DNA of 64,000 nucleotides, taken from Chitinophaga sp. GbtcB8. GTDB lineage: Bacteria > Bacteroidota > Bacteroidia > Chitinophagales > Chitinophagaceae. The notes beneath the pieces are model-generated. The model ran no database searches. It had not been told where the DNA came from and saw only the letters and a list, made by a program, of their open reading frames with translations. A program made the translations under genes and the position numbers. Shown in pieces: positions 15,460 through 24,435 of this stretch (positions are counted from its first letter, which is position 1; every line of letters starts with the position of its first letter). The stretch is taken from positions 52,548 through 116,547 of the forward strand of contig NZ_JAGXJN010000003.1 of the NCBI RefSeq assembly GCF_019091455.1. The letters are read 5' to 3'.

Positions 15460-15642
15460 ATGAGAAAGCAAACAACAAAAAAACTAAGCCTGGGAAAAAT
15501 TAAGATCGCCACCTTAAGCAATGCCAAACAGGAAGTGCTGAAAGGCGGCGGACAAGGTAAAAGCGCGCAATGCGTTTCCTACCCGCTCAGCTGCATTAGC
15601 CAGGGCCCTGGAATTTGCAGCCAGGACATTTGCCGGTATTAA
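15460..15642 (+). CDS. Lanthipeptide precursor E (ISQG-ICS-D-C core)
   Basis: A 60-residue peptide with leader KKLSLGKIKIATLSNAKQ ending in LKGG at residues 27-30. The 30-residue core begins GQGKSAQCVSYPL and ends SCISQGPGICSQDICRY, with five Ser, no Thr and four Cys. The last 16 residues match precursor D at most positions. It starts 35 bases after the internal terminator, so it may have its own promoter or depend on readthrough. Confidence 0.9.
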   Translation: MRKQTTKKLSLGKIKIATLSNAKQEVLKGGGQGKSAQCVSYPLSCISQGPGICSQDICRY

Positions 15643-15839
15643 CCCGCAAGCACAGTCCACGGATGATTGATCGCACTTTCACATTCACGGAAATAGCCGT
15701 GTTTTATGCGCCATCTGATACCTTATAGTGCAACTCTTTCACATTGAAAAACACCGTGGTCTGTTTTACGCAAACCTTCACCGGGAAGAAACACCATGGA
15801 CTATGGACCATGGACTATAGACCATTTAAACAATCCACC
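15643..15839. other. Spacer between precursors E and F with tandem repeat
   Basis: About 200 bases without a gene. It holds a 14-base tandem repeat: CCATGGACTATGGA (15794-15807) followed by CCATGGACTATAGA (15808-15821) and a partial CCAT. A frame from 15744 reads through this into precursor F but encodes only the repeat and is not credible. Related words occur at 50300-50430. Confidence 0.6.
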
Positions 15840-16037
15840 ATGAAAAAAATAGCAGAAAAAAAACTGAGCCTGGGCAAAATTAAAATTGCCAGCTTAAGCA
15901 AATCCAAACAGGAGCTGGTAAAGGGCGGTATGGCCCTTACCGCAGGCACCTGCAGCGTATTATGCAGCCTGAGGATCTGCACGGATAATATTAGCCAGGG
16001 TGCAGAGATCTGCAGCGAAGATTCCTGCCGTTTCTAG
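15840..16037 (+). CDS. Lanthipeptide precursor F (chimeric five-cysteine core)
   Basis: A 65-residue peptide with leader KKLSLGKIKIASLSKSKQ ending in VKGG at residues 27-30. The 35-residue core combines two modules seen separately in the array: GTCSVLCSLRIC (as in C) then ISQGAEICSEDSCRF (as in D and E). It has five Cys, five Ser and three Thr, the largest ring capacity in the set. I chose ATG 15840 (MKKIAEKK) because it restores the exact 30-residue leader length. An inverted repeat (16055-16064 with 16087-16096) and a second dyad (16127-16154) separate it from lanC. Confidence 0.9.
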   Translation: MKKIAEKKLSLGKIKIASLSKSKQELVKGGMALTAGTCSVLCSLRICTDNISQGAEICSEDSCRF

Positions 16038-16167
16038 GAACGGTTCATTAGCCGGTAGCCTGCTGCTGTTTTACGTTGAACGGGTAAGCAGGCTACTGCT
16101 ATAAAGCTTATTTTAAGTAAATTGGTAACGGTCCGCCATCACGACGGGCCGTTCACTATCTGAGACC

Positions 16168-17391
16168 ATGAACAACCATATAAAGCAGGCCGGTAAGGTA
16201 TTACAACAGATCAGTCCCATATTGGACGACTTTATTCAACAGGAAGGAACACCCGGTTTATTGAGCGGTTACACCGGCTGCGCATTATTCTACGCCTACT
16301 ACTACTATCTCACCGGTAAAAAGAAATACCTGAAACAGGTGCATACGGTAATGCTGAAAAGCATACAGGCCCTGTCTGAGCAGCAAATGATGCTTTCCCA
16401 TTGCAGCGGCATTTCCGGCATAACCTGGAGTATTCAGCACCTCATCAACGCGGGGTTTGCGGAAGGGGATGGGATGCAGGATATTTTTGAAGAAGCCGAC
16501 GAGATCCTGGGCAACTTTATGGATGAGGACCTGCGCGATAACAACTACGATTTTCTGCACCAGGGCTTAGGTACAGCCATTTACTTTTTAGAACGCCTGC
16601 CGCATCCCACGGCAGTAAAATATTTAAGCGGGGTGGTACAGCAGCTGGAAAAAAGCGCGGTATCAGATGCGCAAGGCATACGCTGGAAAGACCGTTTTTC
16701 CCTTACCAGCAGGGAAGAGCAGGTGCGCGGGCAAAGCTGCTTTAACCTGGGCCTGGCGCATGGCATGCCGGCTATTATCACTATCCTGGGCATGATCTAC
16801 GAAAAAGGTATTGAAGTGGAAAGCACCCGCCGCCTGATAGAAGGCAGCCTGCAATGGCTGCTGGCCATTCAGAACCCGCCGGCAGAAGGCCTTAGCTCCA
16901 TTTACCCGCCACTGGTAGGCGAGGCCAATGAAGCTATTAACGGCGGGCAAAGCCGCCTGGGCTGGTGTTATGGTGACCTGAGCATTGCTGCTGCTTTATG
17001 GAACACCGGAAAACGTATAGGCCAGCCCGTTTACCAGCAGGCGGCATACACAATTTTTGAACATAGCATACACCAGCGCACCCTTAAAAATGGCAGTGTG
17101 CACGACGCCTGTTTGTGCCACGGCAGTGCCGGCATAGCCCATATTTACCGGCGCATGGCGCTGGATAACCGGGATGCGCTATTACTGCAGGGCGCTGATA
17201 AATGGCTGCAGGCTACACTGGAAATGAACACCTGGCAGGATGGACTGGCCGGGTATAAATTCTTTGCACATCCTGATTATCAGAACAGTTATAACCTGCT
17301 GGAAGGTATTACCGGGGTAGGGCTGGCGCTGATTGCAGCAGTAGACACCCAAACCGCGCCTGCCTGGGACCGCTGCCTGTTATTGTCATAA
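16168..17391 (+). CDS. lanC: LanC lanthionine cyclase
   Basis: A 407-residue (alpha/alpha)6 toroid enzyme. The zinc ligands of the family are visible: C267 in RLGWCYGDLS and C317-H318 in ACLCHGSAG. H198 in NLGLAHGMPA matches the catalytic histidine (His212 of NisC), and YTGCALFYAYYY near the start and LLEGITGVGLAL near the end fit the repeat pattern. Family chemistry: activates cysteine thiols for Michael addition to dehydrated residues, closing (methyl)lanthionine rings. Located 130 bases after precursor F on the same strand; a dyad at 16127-16154 (AACGGTCCG/CGGGCCGTT) sits 13 bases before its start and could affect expression. LanB, by contrast, is on the other strand. Confidence 0.92.
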   Translation: MNNHIKQAGKVLQQISPILDDFIQQEGTPGLLSGYTGCALFYAYYYYLTGKKKYLKQVHTVMLKSIQALSEQQMMLSHCSGISGITWSIQHLINAGFAEGDGMQDIFEEADEILGNFMDEDLRDNNYDFLHQGLGTAIYFLERLPHPTAVKYLSGVVQQLEKSAVSDAQGIRWKDRFSLTSREEQVRGQSCFNLGLAHGMPAIITILGMIYEKGIEVESTRRLIEGSLQWLLAIQNPPAEGLSSIYPPLVGEANEAINGGQSRLGWCYGDLSIAAALWNTGKRIGQPVYQQAAYTIFEHSIHQRTLKNGSVHDACLCHGSAGIAHIYRRMALDNRDALLLQGADKWLQATLEMNTWQDGLAGYKFFAHPDYQNSYNLLEGITGVGLALIAAVDTQTAPAWDRCLLLS

Positions 17392-17544
17392 CACCCTGCT
17401 AATCTTTTCAAGTACTAAGAGAATTGCTGAAAATTAGCCCTGTTTTCACTATATTACTAGAGTTAATCTAAACCTGTATTCCCGTCTTAGCACCTGTTAA
17501 CTGTGCCAAATTGTTAAGACCGTTAAAGTAAACTGGAAATAACC

Positions 17545-18174
17545 ATGATCCGCTTGTATTTTGTAGATGACCAGCCACTGGTACTGGAAGGGTTGCGTTC
17601 CCTGTTACGTTCCGAATCAGATATTGAGCTGGTAGGCCAAACCCGCAACGGGCAGTCCTGCCTTTCATTTTTACTGGACCACAGCACAGATGTGATCCTG
17701 ATGGACAGCATACTGCCGGACATTAGCGGCAGCGACCTTTGTGCCACCATTAAAGCCCGCTATCCCGATACTATGGTGCTGGGCCTCAGCTCTTTTAAAG
17801 AACGCAAATATGTAAGCAGCATGATGGACAGCGGCGCCAGCGGCTACCTGTTGAAAAATGCGGATAAGGAGGAGCTGTTGCAGGCTATACACCTGGTGCA
17901 TGCCGGTAAAACCTATTTATCGTCCGGGGCGGCGCAGGCCATACAGCCGGCAGAGCAGCCAGCCAACGGGCAGCGTAACCCGCATTTAACCAAAAGAGAA
18001 AAGGAAATATTGCTGCTGATAGCAGAAGGATATACCAACCCGGAAATTGCAGAAAAGCTGTTTATCAGCGCTACTACGGTAGACAGTCACCGCAAGAACT
18101 TACTGGCTAAGCTGAATGCCCGCAATTCCGCCATGCTGGTGAAATGCGCTATTGATAATCAACTGCTGGTGTAA
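17545..18174 (+). CDS. NarL/FixJ-type response regulator, lanthipeptide locus
   Basis: A 209-residue regulator. The receiver (1-120) has D8-D9, phosphoacceptor D54 in ILMDSILPDISG, S82 in LGLSSF and K104 in YLLKNA. The LuxR-type helix-turn-helix (about 148-195) reads LTKREKEILLLIAEGYTN then IAEKLFISATTVDSHRKNLL. No histidine kinase lies nearby, so it is an orphan regulator. Its place 153 bases after lanC on the same strand makes it a candidate controller of the lanthipeptide genes; the twin dyad at 14419-14498 could be its site. Its last 26 bases overlap the end of the convergent gene on the minus strand. Confidence 0.85.
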   Translation: MIRLYFVDDQPLVLEGLRSLLRSESDIELVGQTRNGQSCLSFLLDHSTDVILMDSILPDISGSDLCATIKARYPDTMVLGLSSFKERKYVSSMMDSGASGYLLKNADKEELLQAIHLVHAGKTYLSSGAAQAIQPAEQPANGQRNPHLTKREKEILLLIAEGYTNPEIAEKLFISATTVDSHRKNLLAKLNARNSAMLVKCAIDNQLLV

Positions 18175-18625
18175 GCGCGTGCACATTATAAACCACCCGC
18201 AGCTGGGGCCTTTTATGAATATTATTGAACAGGAACACCCCGCACAAAGCTAACAGCGTGCAAACAAGATTAAATCCTATATGCAGGGGATAAGGGATCT
18301 TTCCCAGGATGCCATCGGAGGCATAAGAGATGTGCGCGTAAAAAAAGTACAGCGTGCTTAAATATCCGCTGAAAATGAGCAGCTGGAAAAAAGCGGCATA
18401 CAACCCCCATTTTTTGGTAGAGGTGATGTGCAGCAGCACTACCGTTAAAAATTCAAAGCCCAGTATAGCTTTTGCCAGCATAGGTTTGTTAATGTTCGTA
18501 AGCAGGGGCGACTGGTCCAGGTCCATAATAAATCTATCATAGGCCAGGGCCTTTACCGCAGCAGCGTACGCAAATAAGATTGTTAGCAGGAAAACTATTA
18601 TGGCTAACAGGTTACGTCTTTTCAT
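18149..18625 (-). CDS. MauE/DoxX-like membrane protein
   Basis: A 158-residue integral membrane protein with four hydrophobic segments (about 7-27, 49-68, 76-96 and 117-137). The pattern YAAAVKALAYDRF then KAILGFEFLTVVLL resembles the MauE/DoxX superfamily, linked with quinone or disulfide redox chemistry at the membrane. It converges on and overlaps the regulator gene by 26 bases. MauE/DoxX-like proteins are, to my recollection, frequent neighbours of Bacteroidota lanthipeptide genes, but a role in maturation (for example keeping cysteines reduced) is only inference. Confidence 0.6.
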   Translation of the reverse strand: MKRRNLLAIIVFLLTILFAYAAAVKALAYDRFIMDLDQSPLLTNINKPMLAKAILGFEFLTVVLLHITSTKKWGLYAAFFQLLIFSGYLSTLYFFYAHISYASDGILGKIPYPLHIGFNLVCTLLALCGVFLFNNIHKRPQLRVVYNVHALTPAVDYQ

Positions 18626-18676
18626 GTGTCCTTTGGAGTATACCCTAAGCTAAGGAAAATTTTCCGGGCAAACAAC

Positions 18677-19642
18677 TTATAGGCCTACCATCTCCTTGCG
18701 CTCGGCATCCCACACCTTCAGGCGCAGGCAGGCATAAATATCCCCGATCCTGAAAGAGGTGGTTTTAGGTGTTTGCAGGGCCGGGATGGCGGCCATCACC
18801 TCCGGCAGGCGGTAAAAAGGGATCCGCGCGTTCAGGTGATGGATATGATGATAACCGATATTGCCTGTAAACCAGGCCATTACAGGATTCATTACAATAT
18901 AGCTGGAGGAAAGCAGGGCCGCATCATGGTAACACCAGTCTTCATTGCTATTAAAAGACACCCCGGGAAAATTATGCTGTGCATAGAAGAGGTAGGCGCC
19001 TATGCCGCAGGCAATAAAGAAGGGCACAAAAATGAACAGCAGGGCCGCCTGCCAGCCCAGGAATATAACGGTAAGGGTAATAGCGGCTGCGTGCAGCACC
19101 ATGGCCAGCAAAGAATCCAGGTGTTTGCGGGGGCTGGAAATAAATGATTTTAAGGACATGCCCAGCAGGAACATGGAAAAATAACCCAGCGCAATGGTAA
19201 GCGGATGGCGGATAACCAGGTAAGCCCGTTGCTGTTTGGGCGGCAACGATAAAAATTTTTTACGCGTGAAAATGGGATAAGAGCCAATATCCGCGCTGAA
19301 TAATTTGGAATTATGTTTATGATGATAGTCGTGGGAACGTTTCCAGATGCTGGTAGGCGCCAGCACATAAATGCCGAACACGGTCATAATAGCGTTGGCC
19401 AGGGGGGAATTGTGTAAAATGGTATGATGCTGATGATCATGATAGATCACGAACATGCGTACAATAAGCAACCCTGCCAGCACGCTGCTGCATACCCTTA
19501 ACAGCAGGTAAGGCAGCATAATGGTGCCGGTTAATGACAGGATCAGCAAAAGCAGCGTAGAGATGGTGTATAACCAGCTCTTGGCTCTAATCTCAGTGGC
19601 ATATGGCTTGGTGGCCAATATAAGGTCTTTACCTTCTAGCAT
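18677..19642 (-). CDS. Membrane fatty acid desaturase
   Basis: A di-iron membrane desaturase of about 320 residues. The three histidine boxes are HDHQHH, HDYHHKHN and HHIHH, separated by paired transmembrane segments as in the FA_desaturase family. It would introduce a double bond into an acyl chain of a membrane lipid or related substrate. I use the ATG at 19642 (MLEGKDLIL); a TTG five codons upstream also opens the frame. It lies 24 bases after the acyltransferase gene on the same strand, so the two probably form an envelope lipid operon. Confidence 0.85.
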   Translation of the reverse strand: MLEGKDLILATKPYATEIRAKSWLYTISTLLLLILSLTGTIMLPYLLLRVCSSVLAGLLIVRMFVIYHDHQHHTILHNSPLANAIMTVFGIYVLAPTSIWKRSHDYHHKHNSKLFSADIGSYPIFTRKKFLSLPPKQQRAYLVIRHPLTIALGYFSMFLLGMSLKSFISSPRKHLDSLLAMVLHAAAITLTVIFLGWQAALLFIFVPFFIACGIGAYLFYAQHNFPGVSFNSNEDWCYHDAALLSSSYIVMNPVMAWFTGNIGYHHIHHLNARIPFYRLPEVMAAIPALQTPKTTSFRIGDIYACLRLKVWDAERKEMVGL

Positions 19643-19666
19643 AGGATATGAGTACAATAATAATTT

Positions 19667-20539
19667 TCAGATGCGTTTATGTTTCCAACGGCGGTGCGAC
19701 CATAACCACGTAGCCGGTTGATCCATAATGTCTTTTTCCAGCTTCCTCGTATGCAATTCTGTAATTGTCCCGTCTGCGGTGCCTGCAGGCTGTTCTACCA
19801 GGATCTCTGCCAGCACCGTATAGTATCCCCGTTTAATGCGTTGTACAGTCACATACACCACCGGGTTATTCATTTTCTGCGCTATTTTCTCCGTACCCTT
19901 AAACACCGGGGTATCCTGGTGCAAAAAGGTCATCCAGTGGGCATTTTGCGGCTGCGGTGTCTGGTCCGCAATAAAAGCCGTGGCATTCACTTCCTGCCTG
20001 TACTTCACCATATCCCGGAAGGTATCCTGCATGGCAATTAGCCTGGTGCCAAAGCGGGTGCGCATGTTGTACACGAGCCCGTTAAAATGCTTATTCGCCA
20101 GCGGGTGATAGATCACGTACAATTGCTGCGGGCAAAGAATGCTAAAGGTATTGCCTGCCCATTCCCAGTTGCCTTTATGCCCCATTACCAGGATAGCGCT
20201 TTGCTTTTCAGCCGCCAGTTTGGTAAAAAGGGCCACCGTGTCCGGGTGAAAGCTGCAATGCTTTACCATGGCACGTTTGCTGATAGTTAGCGTTTTAAAG
20301 GTTTCCAGGAACAGATCACAGAAGTAACGGTAAAATTCTTTGCTGATCTTTTTGATGTCGGCCTCCGTTTTATCAGGGAAGGCATTGCGTAAATTCTGAA
20401 CAACCACTTTTTTCCGGTAGCCGGCTACGTAGTATAACAACAGGTACACCCCGTCTGATAATAAGTAGAGTATCGGAAATGGCAGCAGCGATACCAGGTA
20501 AATGAATGGCAGCGCCAGCCAATAGAGGAATAGGGACAA
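19667..20539 (-). CDS. LpxL/HtrB-family lipid A acyltransferase
   Basis: A 290-residue inner-membrane acyltransferase. The N-terminus YWLALPFIYLVSLLPFPILY is the typical anchor of Bacteroidota LpxL homologues, and the HX4E catalytic motif is H-K-G-N-W-E in VMGHKGNWEWAG. It also carries ADQTPQ and FKGTEKIAQK motifs of the family. Function: transfers a secondary acyl chain to a lipid A precursor, showing the host makes lipopolysaccharide. The only suitable start is a TTG (20537-20539 on the minus strand); no in-frame ATG fits the conserved N-terminus. The divergent xdhA gene also starts with TTG, 161 bases away. Confidence 0.85.
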   Translation of the reverse strand: MSLFLYWLALPFIYLVSLLPFPILYLLSDGVYLLLYYVAGYRKKVVVQNLRNAFPDKTEADIKKISKEFYRYFCDLFLETFKTLTISKRAMVKHCSFHPDTVALFTKLAAEKQSAILVMGHKGNWEWAGNTFSILCPQQLYVIYHPLANKHFNGLVYNMRTRFGTRLIAMQDTFRDMVKYRQEVNATAFIADQTPQPQNAHWMTFLHQDTPVFKGTEKIAQKMNNPVVYVTVQRIKRGYYTVLAEILVEQPAGTADGTITELHTRKLEKDIMDQPATWLWSHRRWKHKRI

Positions 20540-20700
20540 TGTACTAAAGTTGTAAAATCCGTAAATGCGTGAAAATAATATATTATTTATTAATAATCAT
20601 CTTATAGGGATAATATTAACATATATTTTTCTATATGTCTGCCCCTGTTCTTTAATTGCCCGATTTGTGGTAAATTTAAATAGACCAGCAACCCAAAATT

Positions 20701-22122
20701 TTGACAACTTTCTTCCTCAATAACAATCTTTTACACACTGATATGCCCCCGGGGATGTTGCTGCTGGATTTTATCCGTTACCACCAGCATTTGACCGGGA
20801 CTAAAATTGGCTGTAATGAGGGTGATTGCGGCGCCTGTACGGTGCTGATAGGGCGCCTTGTCAATAACCGCCTGCAATACCGTTCTTTTACCTCCTGCCT
20901 TACACCCCTGGGTAATGTGCATGGCAAACATGTAGTGACCATAGAGGGTATTAATATGCAGGGGCTTAACCCTATTCAGCAGGCTATGTACGATGAATCA
21001 GCCACACAGTGCGGGTTTTGCACGCCGGGTTTTGTAATGTCGCTGGCCGGGTTTTGTTTAAGCGAGGCAGCGCCCACCACGCAGCAGGCCATTAGGGCCA
21101 TTGATGGCAATATTTGCCGCTGCACAGGGTATAAATCCATAGAGCGGGCCGCAGCCAGGGTGGCACAGCTGGTACAGGACCGGGGTGAAGCAGCGCCCGC
21201 TGTATTTGCAGCGGAACAACAGATACTACCTGCTTATTTTTCCAATATTAAAGAACGCCTGCAAACCTTGCAGTTATCCCTGAACGGGGAAATGACGCCG
21301 GCTGAAGATGTGCGCGCACACTACGTAGGCGGCGGCACGGATGTGTATGTGCAAAAACCGGAGGAGATGAAACAAAAGGCCATCCGCTTTTTGTTTGACC
21401 AGCCGCCCCTGAACGGCATTACCCGGCAGGGCAGCCGCGTGGTGCTGGGGCCGGCCGTAACAGTTACGGATCTGCAGGAATCACCTGTTATGCAGGATTG
21501 TTTTCCGCAGCTGGATGAGTATATAAAGCTGGTATCCTCTACGCCTATACGTAACATGGCCACCATTGGCGGTAACTTCATTAATGCTTCCCCCATCGGG
21601 GATTTCACCATTTTCTTCCTGGCGCTGGATGTTACATTGGTATTAAGCGACGGGGAGCATACCCGTGAGCTGCCGCTGCGCCAATTGTATAAAGGGTATA
21701 AACAGCTGGCCAAAACACCGGAAGAATATATTACGCAGCTCTGGTTTGAGTGGCCGGAAACTGCGCAGCACCTGTTCCGCTTTGAAAAAGTAAGCAAACG
21801 CACCCACCTGGATATTGCCAGCGTAAATACAGCGCTGCACATTCGTATGGAGCAGGAAGTAATGGCGGAGGTGCACCTGGCTGCCGGCGGCGTAGGCCCG
21901 GTGCCTATGCGGCTGGAACGTACCGCTGCTTTTTTACAGGGACGATGGCTGAGCGCCGCGCTGCTGCAGGAGGCGCTGAACATTGCCCAGACAGAAATTA
22001 CCCCTATCAGTGATGCCCGGGGTACGGAAGCGTATAAACGATTGTTACTGAACCAGCTGATCAAAGCGCATTTTATAAGCCTGTTCCCGCAGCTATCTGT
22101 AGCAGACCTTTTAAATCTTTAG
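20701..22122 (+). CDS. xdhA: Xanthine dehydrogenase small subunit (2Fe-2S/FAD)
   Basis: A 473-residue protein with the XdhA domain order. Residues 1-80 are a plant-type [2Fe-2S] domain (GCNEGDCGACTVLIG), 85-160 an alpha-helical [2Fe-2S] domain (TQCGFCTPGFVMSL and CRCTGYKS), about 200-365 an FAD-binding domain (YVGGGTDVYVQ, then PIRNMATIGGNFINASPIGD), and the rest the CO_deh_flav_C domain. It passes electrons from the molybdenum subunit to the flavin and NAD+. The start is a TTG at 20701 because no ATG precedes the conserved N-terminus. First gene of the purine block; xdhB follows after three bases. Confidence 0.92.
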   Translation: MTTFFLNNNLLHTDMPPGMLLLDFIRYHQHLTGTKIGCNEGDCGACTVLIGRLVNNRLQYRSFTSCLTPLGNVHGKHVVTIEGINMQGLNPIQQAMYDESATQCGFCTPGFVMSLAGFCLSEAAPTTQQAIRAIDGNICRCTGYKSIERAAARVAQLVQDRGEAAPAVFAAEQQILPAYFSNIKERLQTLQLSLNGEMTPAEDVRAHYVGGGTDVYVQKPEEMKQKAIRFLFDQPPLNGITRQGSRVVLGPAVTVTDLQESPVMQDCFPQLDEYIKLVSSTPIRNMATIGGNFINASPIGDFTIFFLALDVTLVLSDGEHTRELPLRQLYKGYKQLAKTPEEYITQLWFEWPETAQHLFRFEKVSKRTHLDIASVNTALHIRMEQEVMAEVHLAAGGVGPVPMRLERTAAFLQGRWLSAALLQEALNIAQTEITPISDARGTEAYKRLLLNQLIKAHFISLFPQLSVADLLNL

Positions 22123-22125
22123 CAG

Positions 22126-24435
22126 ATGAAGAATATAGATGCCGGCACACATGTAAAAGGAGGATCTGTTTACCTGGATGATATTCCACTGGTGAATGGT
22201 ACGCTGTTTGGCGCGGCATATGGATCCCCCCTAGCGCATGGCAATATTGAGCAGCTGGATGTAACGGAAGCTGCGCAAATGCCCGGGGTAGTGAGGATCT
22301 TTACCCATGCAGATATTACCGGTGAAAACCAGATAGGAGGTATTATTCCCGATGAACCCCTGTTTGCCGAAGGGCAAACACATTTTTGCGGTATGCCGTT
22401 GGCCTTTGTAGTAGCCACCAGTAATGAGGCAGCCCGTGCTGCGGTCAAAAAAATAAAAACTGCCATTACCCCGCTGCCGGTGATCACCGACCCGCGGCAG
22501 GCGCAGGCCCGGGGCGAGCTGATAGTACCGCCCCGCACTTTTACATTGGGCGACGTTAGCACTGCCTGGCAGCAGTGCACGCATGTGATAGAAGGCCGGG
22601 CTGATACTAACGGGCAGGAACATTTGTATATAGAAACACAGGGTGCGTATGTAATTCCGCAGGAAAATAATGTGCTGAAAATATATTCCTCCACCCAGGG
22701 GCCTACTGCTGTGCAGCGGGCCGTATCAAGATCTGTGGGTCTGCCCATGCATATGCTGGATGTGGAGATAACCCGCCTGGGTGGCGGGTTTGGTGGTAAA
22801 GAAGACCAGGCCAATACCTGGGCCGCATTATGCGCCCTGGCAGCCCATCACTTAAAGAAACCGGTAAAATATTCGCTGCACCGTATGGATGATATGGCCA
22901 TGACGGGTAAACGGCATCCCTACTCCTCCGATTTTAAAATAGGGCTGGATCATGAGCTGAAAATTGTAGCATACGAGGTTACTTTTTACCAGAATGCCGG
23001 CGCAGCGGCCGACCTGTCGCCAGCTGTGCTGGAGCGCACTTTGTTCCATTGCACTAATTCATATTTTATTCCCAATGTAAAGGCCACGGCTTATAGCTGC
23101 CGCACGCATTTGCCGCCCAATACCGCTTTCAGGGGTTTTGGCGGCCCCCAGGGCATGTTTGTGATTGAAGCGGCTATTGCCAAAGCCGCTGCTGCGCTGG
23201 GTGTGCCTGCCGCTAAGATCCAGCGACAGAACCTGCTGCATACCGGCGATGAATTTCCTTACGGGCAAAAGGCCCAAAGCGAAGCGCATGCCTGCTGGAA
23301 CAAGGCGGAGGAATGGTATGATACAGCTGCCATCCGGCACAACATATTTACATTTAATACCGCCAATAAGCTGTATAAAAAAGGCATGGCCATGATGCCG
23401 GTTTGTTTTGGCATTTCCTTTACCAAAACCCTCATGAACCAGGCCCGCGCATTAGTGCATGTGTATACGGATGGCAGTGTGAGCATAAGCACCGGCGCCA
23501 TAGAAATGGGGCAGGGGGTGAACACAAAAATAGTACAGGTAGCAGCAGCCGTATTCGGGCTGCATGCGGATAAGGTACGCATACAGCCTACCAGCACTTT
23601 CCGCATAGCCAACACATCGCCCTCCGCCGCCAGCGCCACGGCCGATCTGAATGGTAAAGCCACCTGGATGGCATGCACCGCTATTGCCGGCCGTTTAAAA
23701 GAGGTAGCAGCAGCGGAATTAAATGTGGACGTTAATGCCATCACCTTCCAACAGGAACGGGTACACGTACACGGAGTACCTACAGGCTGGAACTGGAAAA
23801 AGTTGCTGATGGCTGCTTACGCAAAACGGGTAAGCCTGTCGGAACATGCGCACTACGCCACCCCAGAAATACACTTTGATGGTGTTAAGGAAAAGGGCCA
23901 TCCTTTTGCCTACCATGTGTATGGCACGGGCATACTGGAAGTAACGGTAGATTGTCTGCGCGGCACCTACACCATAGATACCGTAAAAGTGGTGCACGAC
24001 TTTGGCGCCACCATGAACCCCGCTATAGACCAGGGCCAGATAGAAGGCGGTATTGTACAGGGCATTGGCTGGATGACCATGGAAGAAGTGATCTATGATG
24101 CAGAAGGGCGCCTGCGCTCCAACGCACTCTCCACCTACAAAGTGCCGGATATTTATGCAGCGCCGAAGGAAATACTGATAGAATTCCTGGATACCCAGCA
24201 GGACAACCTGGCCATTTTCCGCTCAAAAGCGGTAGGGGAGCCGCCTTTGATGTATGGCATTGGAGCCTGGTTTGCCTTACGCAATGCCATGCTGGCTTTT
24301 AACCCCGCCGCCGATATTCCCTTTACCGCACCCATGACACCGGAAAAAGTATTACTGGCTTTGTATTCAAAACCAGCCAACGGAACTATTGTAGCGCATG
24401 AAAATACAGTTAGCCACCTGGCAGTTGATAAATAA
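22126..24435 (+). CDS. xdhB: Xanthine dehydrogenase molybdopterin subunit
   Basis: A 769-residue molybdenum hydroxylase subunit. Conserved features are GSPLAHGNIEQLDV near the start, the glycine loop RLGGGFGGKEDQ, FRGFGGPQGMF near the Mo site, the GAIEMGQGVNTK cofactor loop, and KAVGEPPLMYG with the catalytic glutamate. It oxidises hypoxanthine and xanthine to urate together with XdhA. Its 3' end overlaps xdhC by 38 bases. No purine permease or molybdenum cofactor sulfurase other than XdhC is in the window. Confidence 0.92.
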   Translation: MKNIDAGTHVKGGSVYLDDIPLVNGTLFGAAYGSPLAHGNIEQLDVTEAAQMPGVVRIFTHADITGENQIGGIIPDEPLFAEGQTHFCGMPLAFVVATSNEAARAAVKKIKTAITPLPVITDPRQAQARGELIVPPRTFTLGDVSTAWQQCTHVIEGRADTNGQEHLYIETQGAYVIPQENNVLKIYSSTQGPTAVQRAVSRSVGLPMHMLDVEITRLGGGFGGKEDQANTWAALCALAAHHLKKPVKYSLHRMDDMAMTGKRHPYSSDFKIGLDHELKIVAYEVTFYQNAGAAADLSPAVLERTLFHCTNSYFIPNVKATAYSCRTHLPPNTAFRGFGGPQGMFVIEAAIAKAAAALGVPAAKIQRQNLLHTGDEFPYGQKAQSEAHACWNKAEEWYDTAAIRHNIFTFNTANKLYKKGMAMMPVCFGISFTKTLMNQARALVHVYTDGSVSISTGAIEMGQGVNTKIVQVAAAVFGLHADKVRIQPTSTFRIANTSPSAASATADLNGKATWMACTAIAGRLKEVAAAELNVDVNAITFQQERVHVHGVPTGWNWKKLLMAAYAKRVSLSEHAHYATPEIHFDGVKEKGHPFAYHVYGTGILEVTVDCLRGTYTIDTVKVVHDFGATMNPAIDQGQIEGGIVQGIGWMTMEEVIYDAEGRLRSNALSTYKVPDIYAAPKEILIEFLDTQQDNLAIFRSKAVGEPPLMYGIGAWFALRNAMLAFNPAADIPFTAPMTPEKVLLALYSKPANGTIVAHENTVSHLAVDK

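Noticed and set aside
15744..15839. N-terminal extension of precursor F
   Set aside because: Encodes only the CCATGGAC repeat; start at 15840 restores the conserved leader length.
21321..22064. 247-codon frame antisense to xdhA
   Set aside because: Entirely within a strongly supported gene; Cys/Ser-rich shadow composition caused by codon usage on the other strand.
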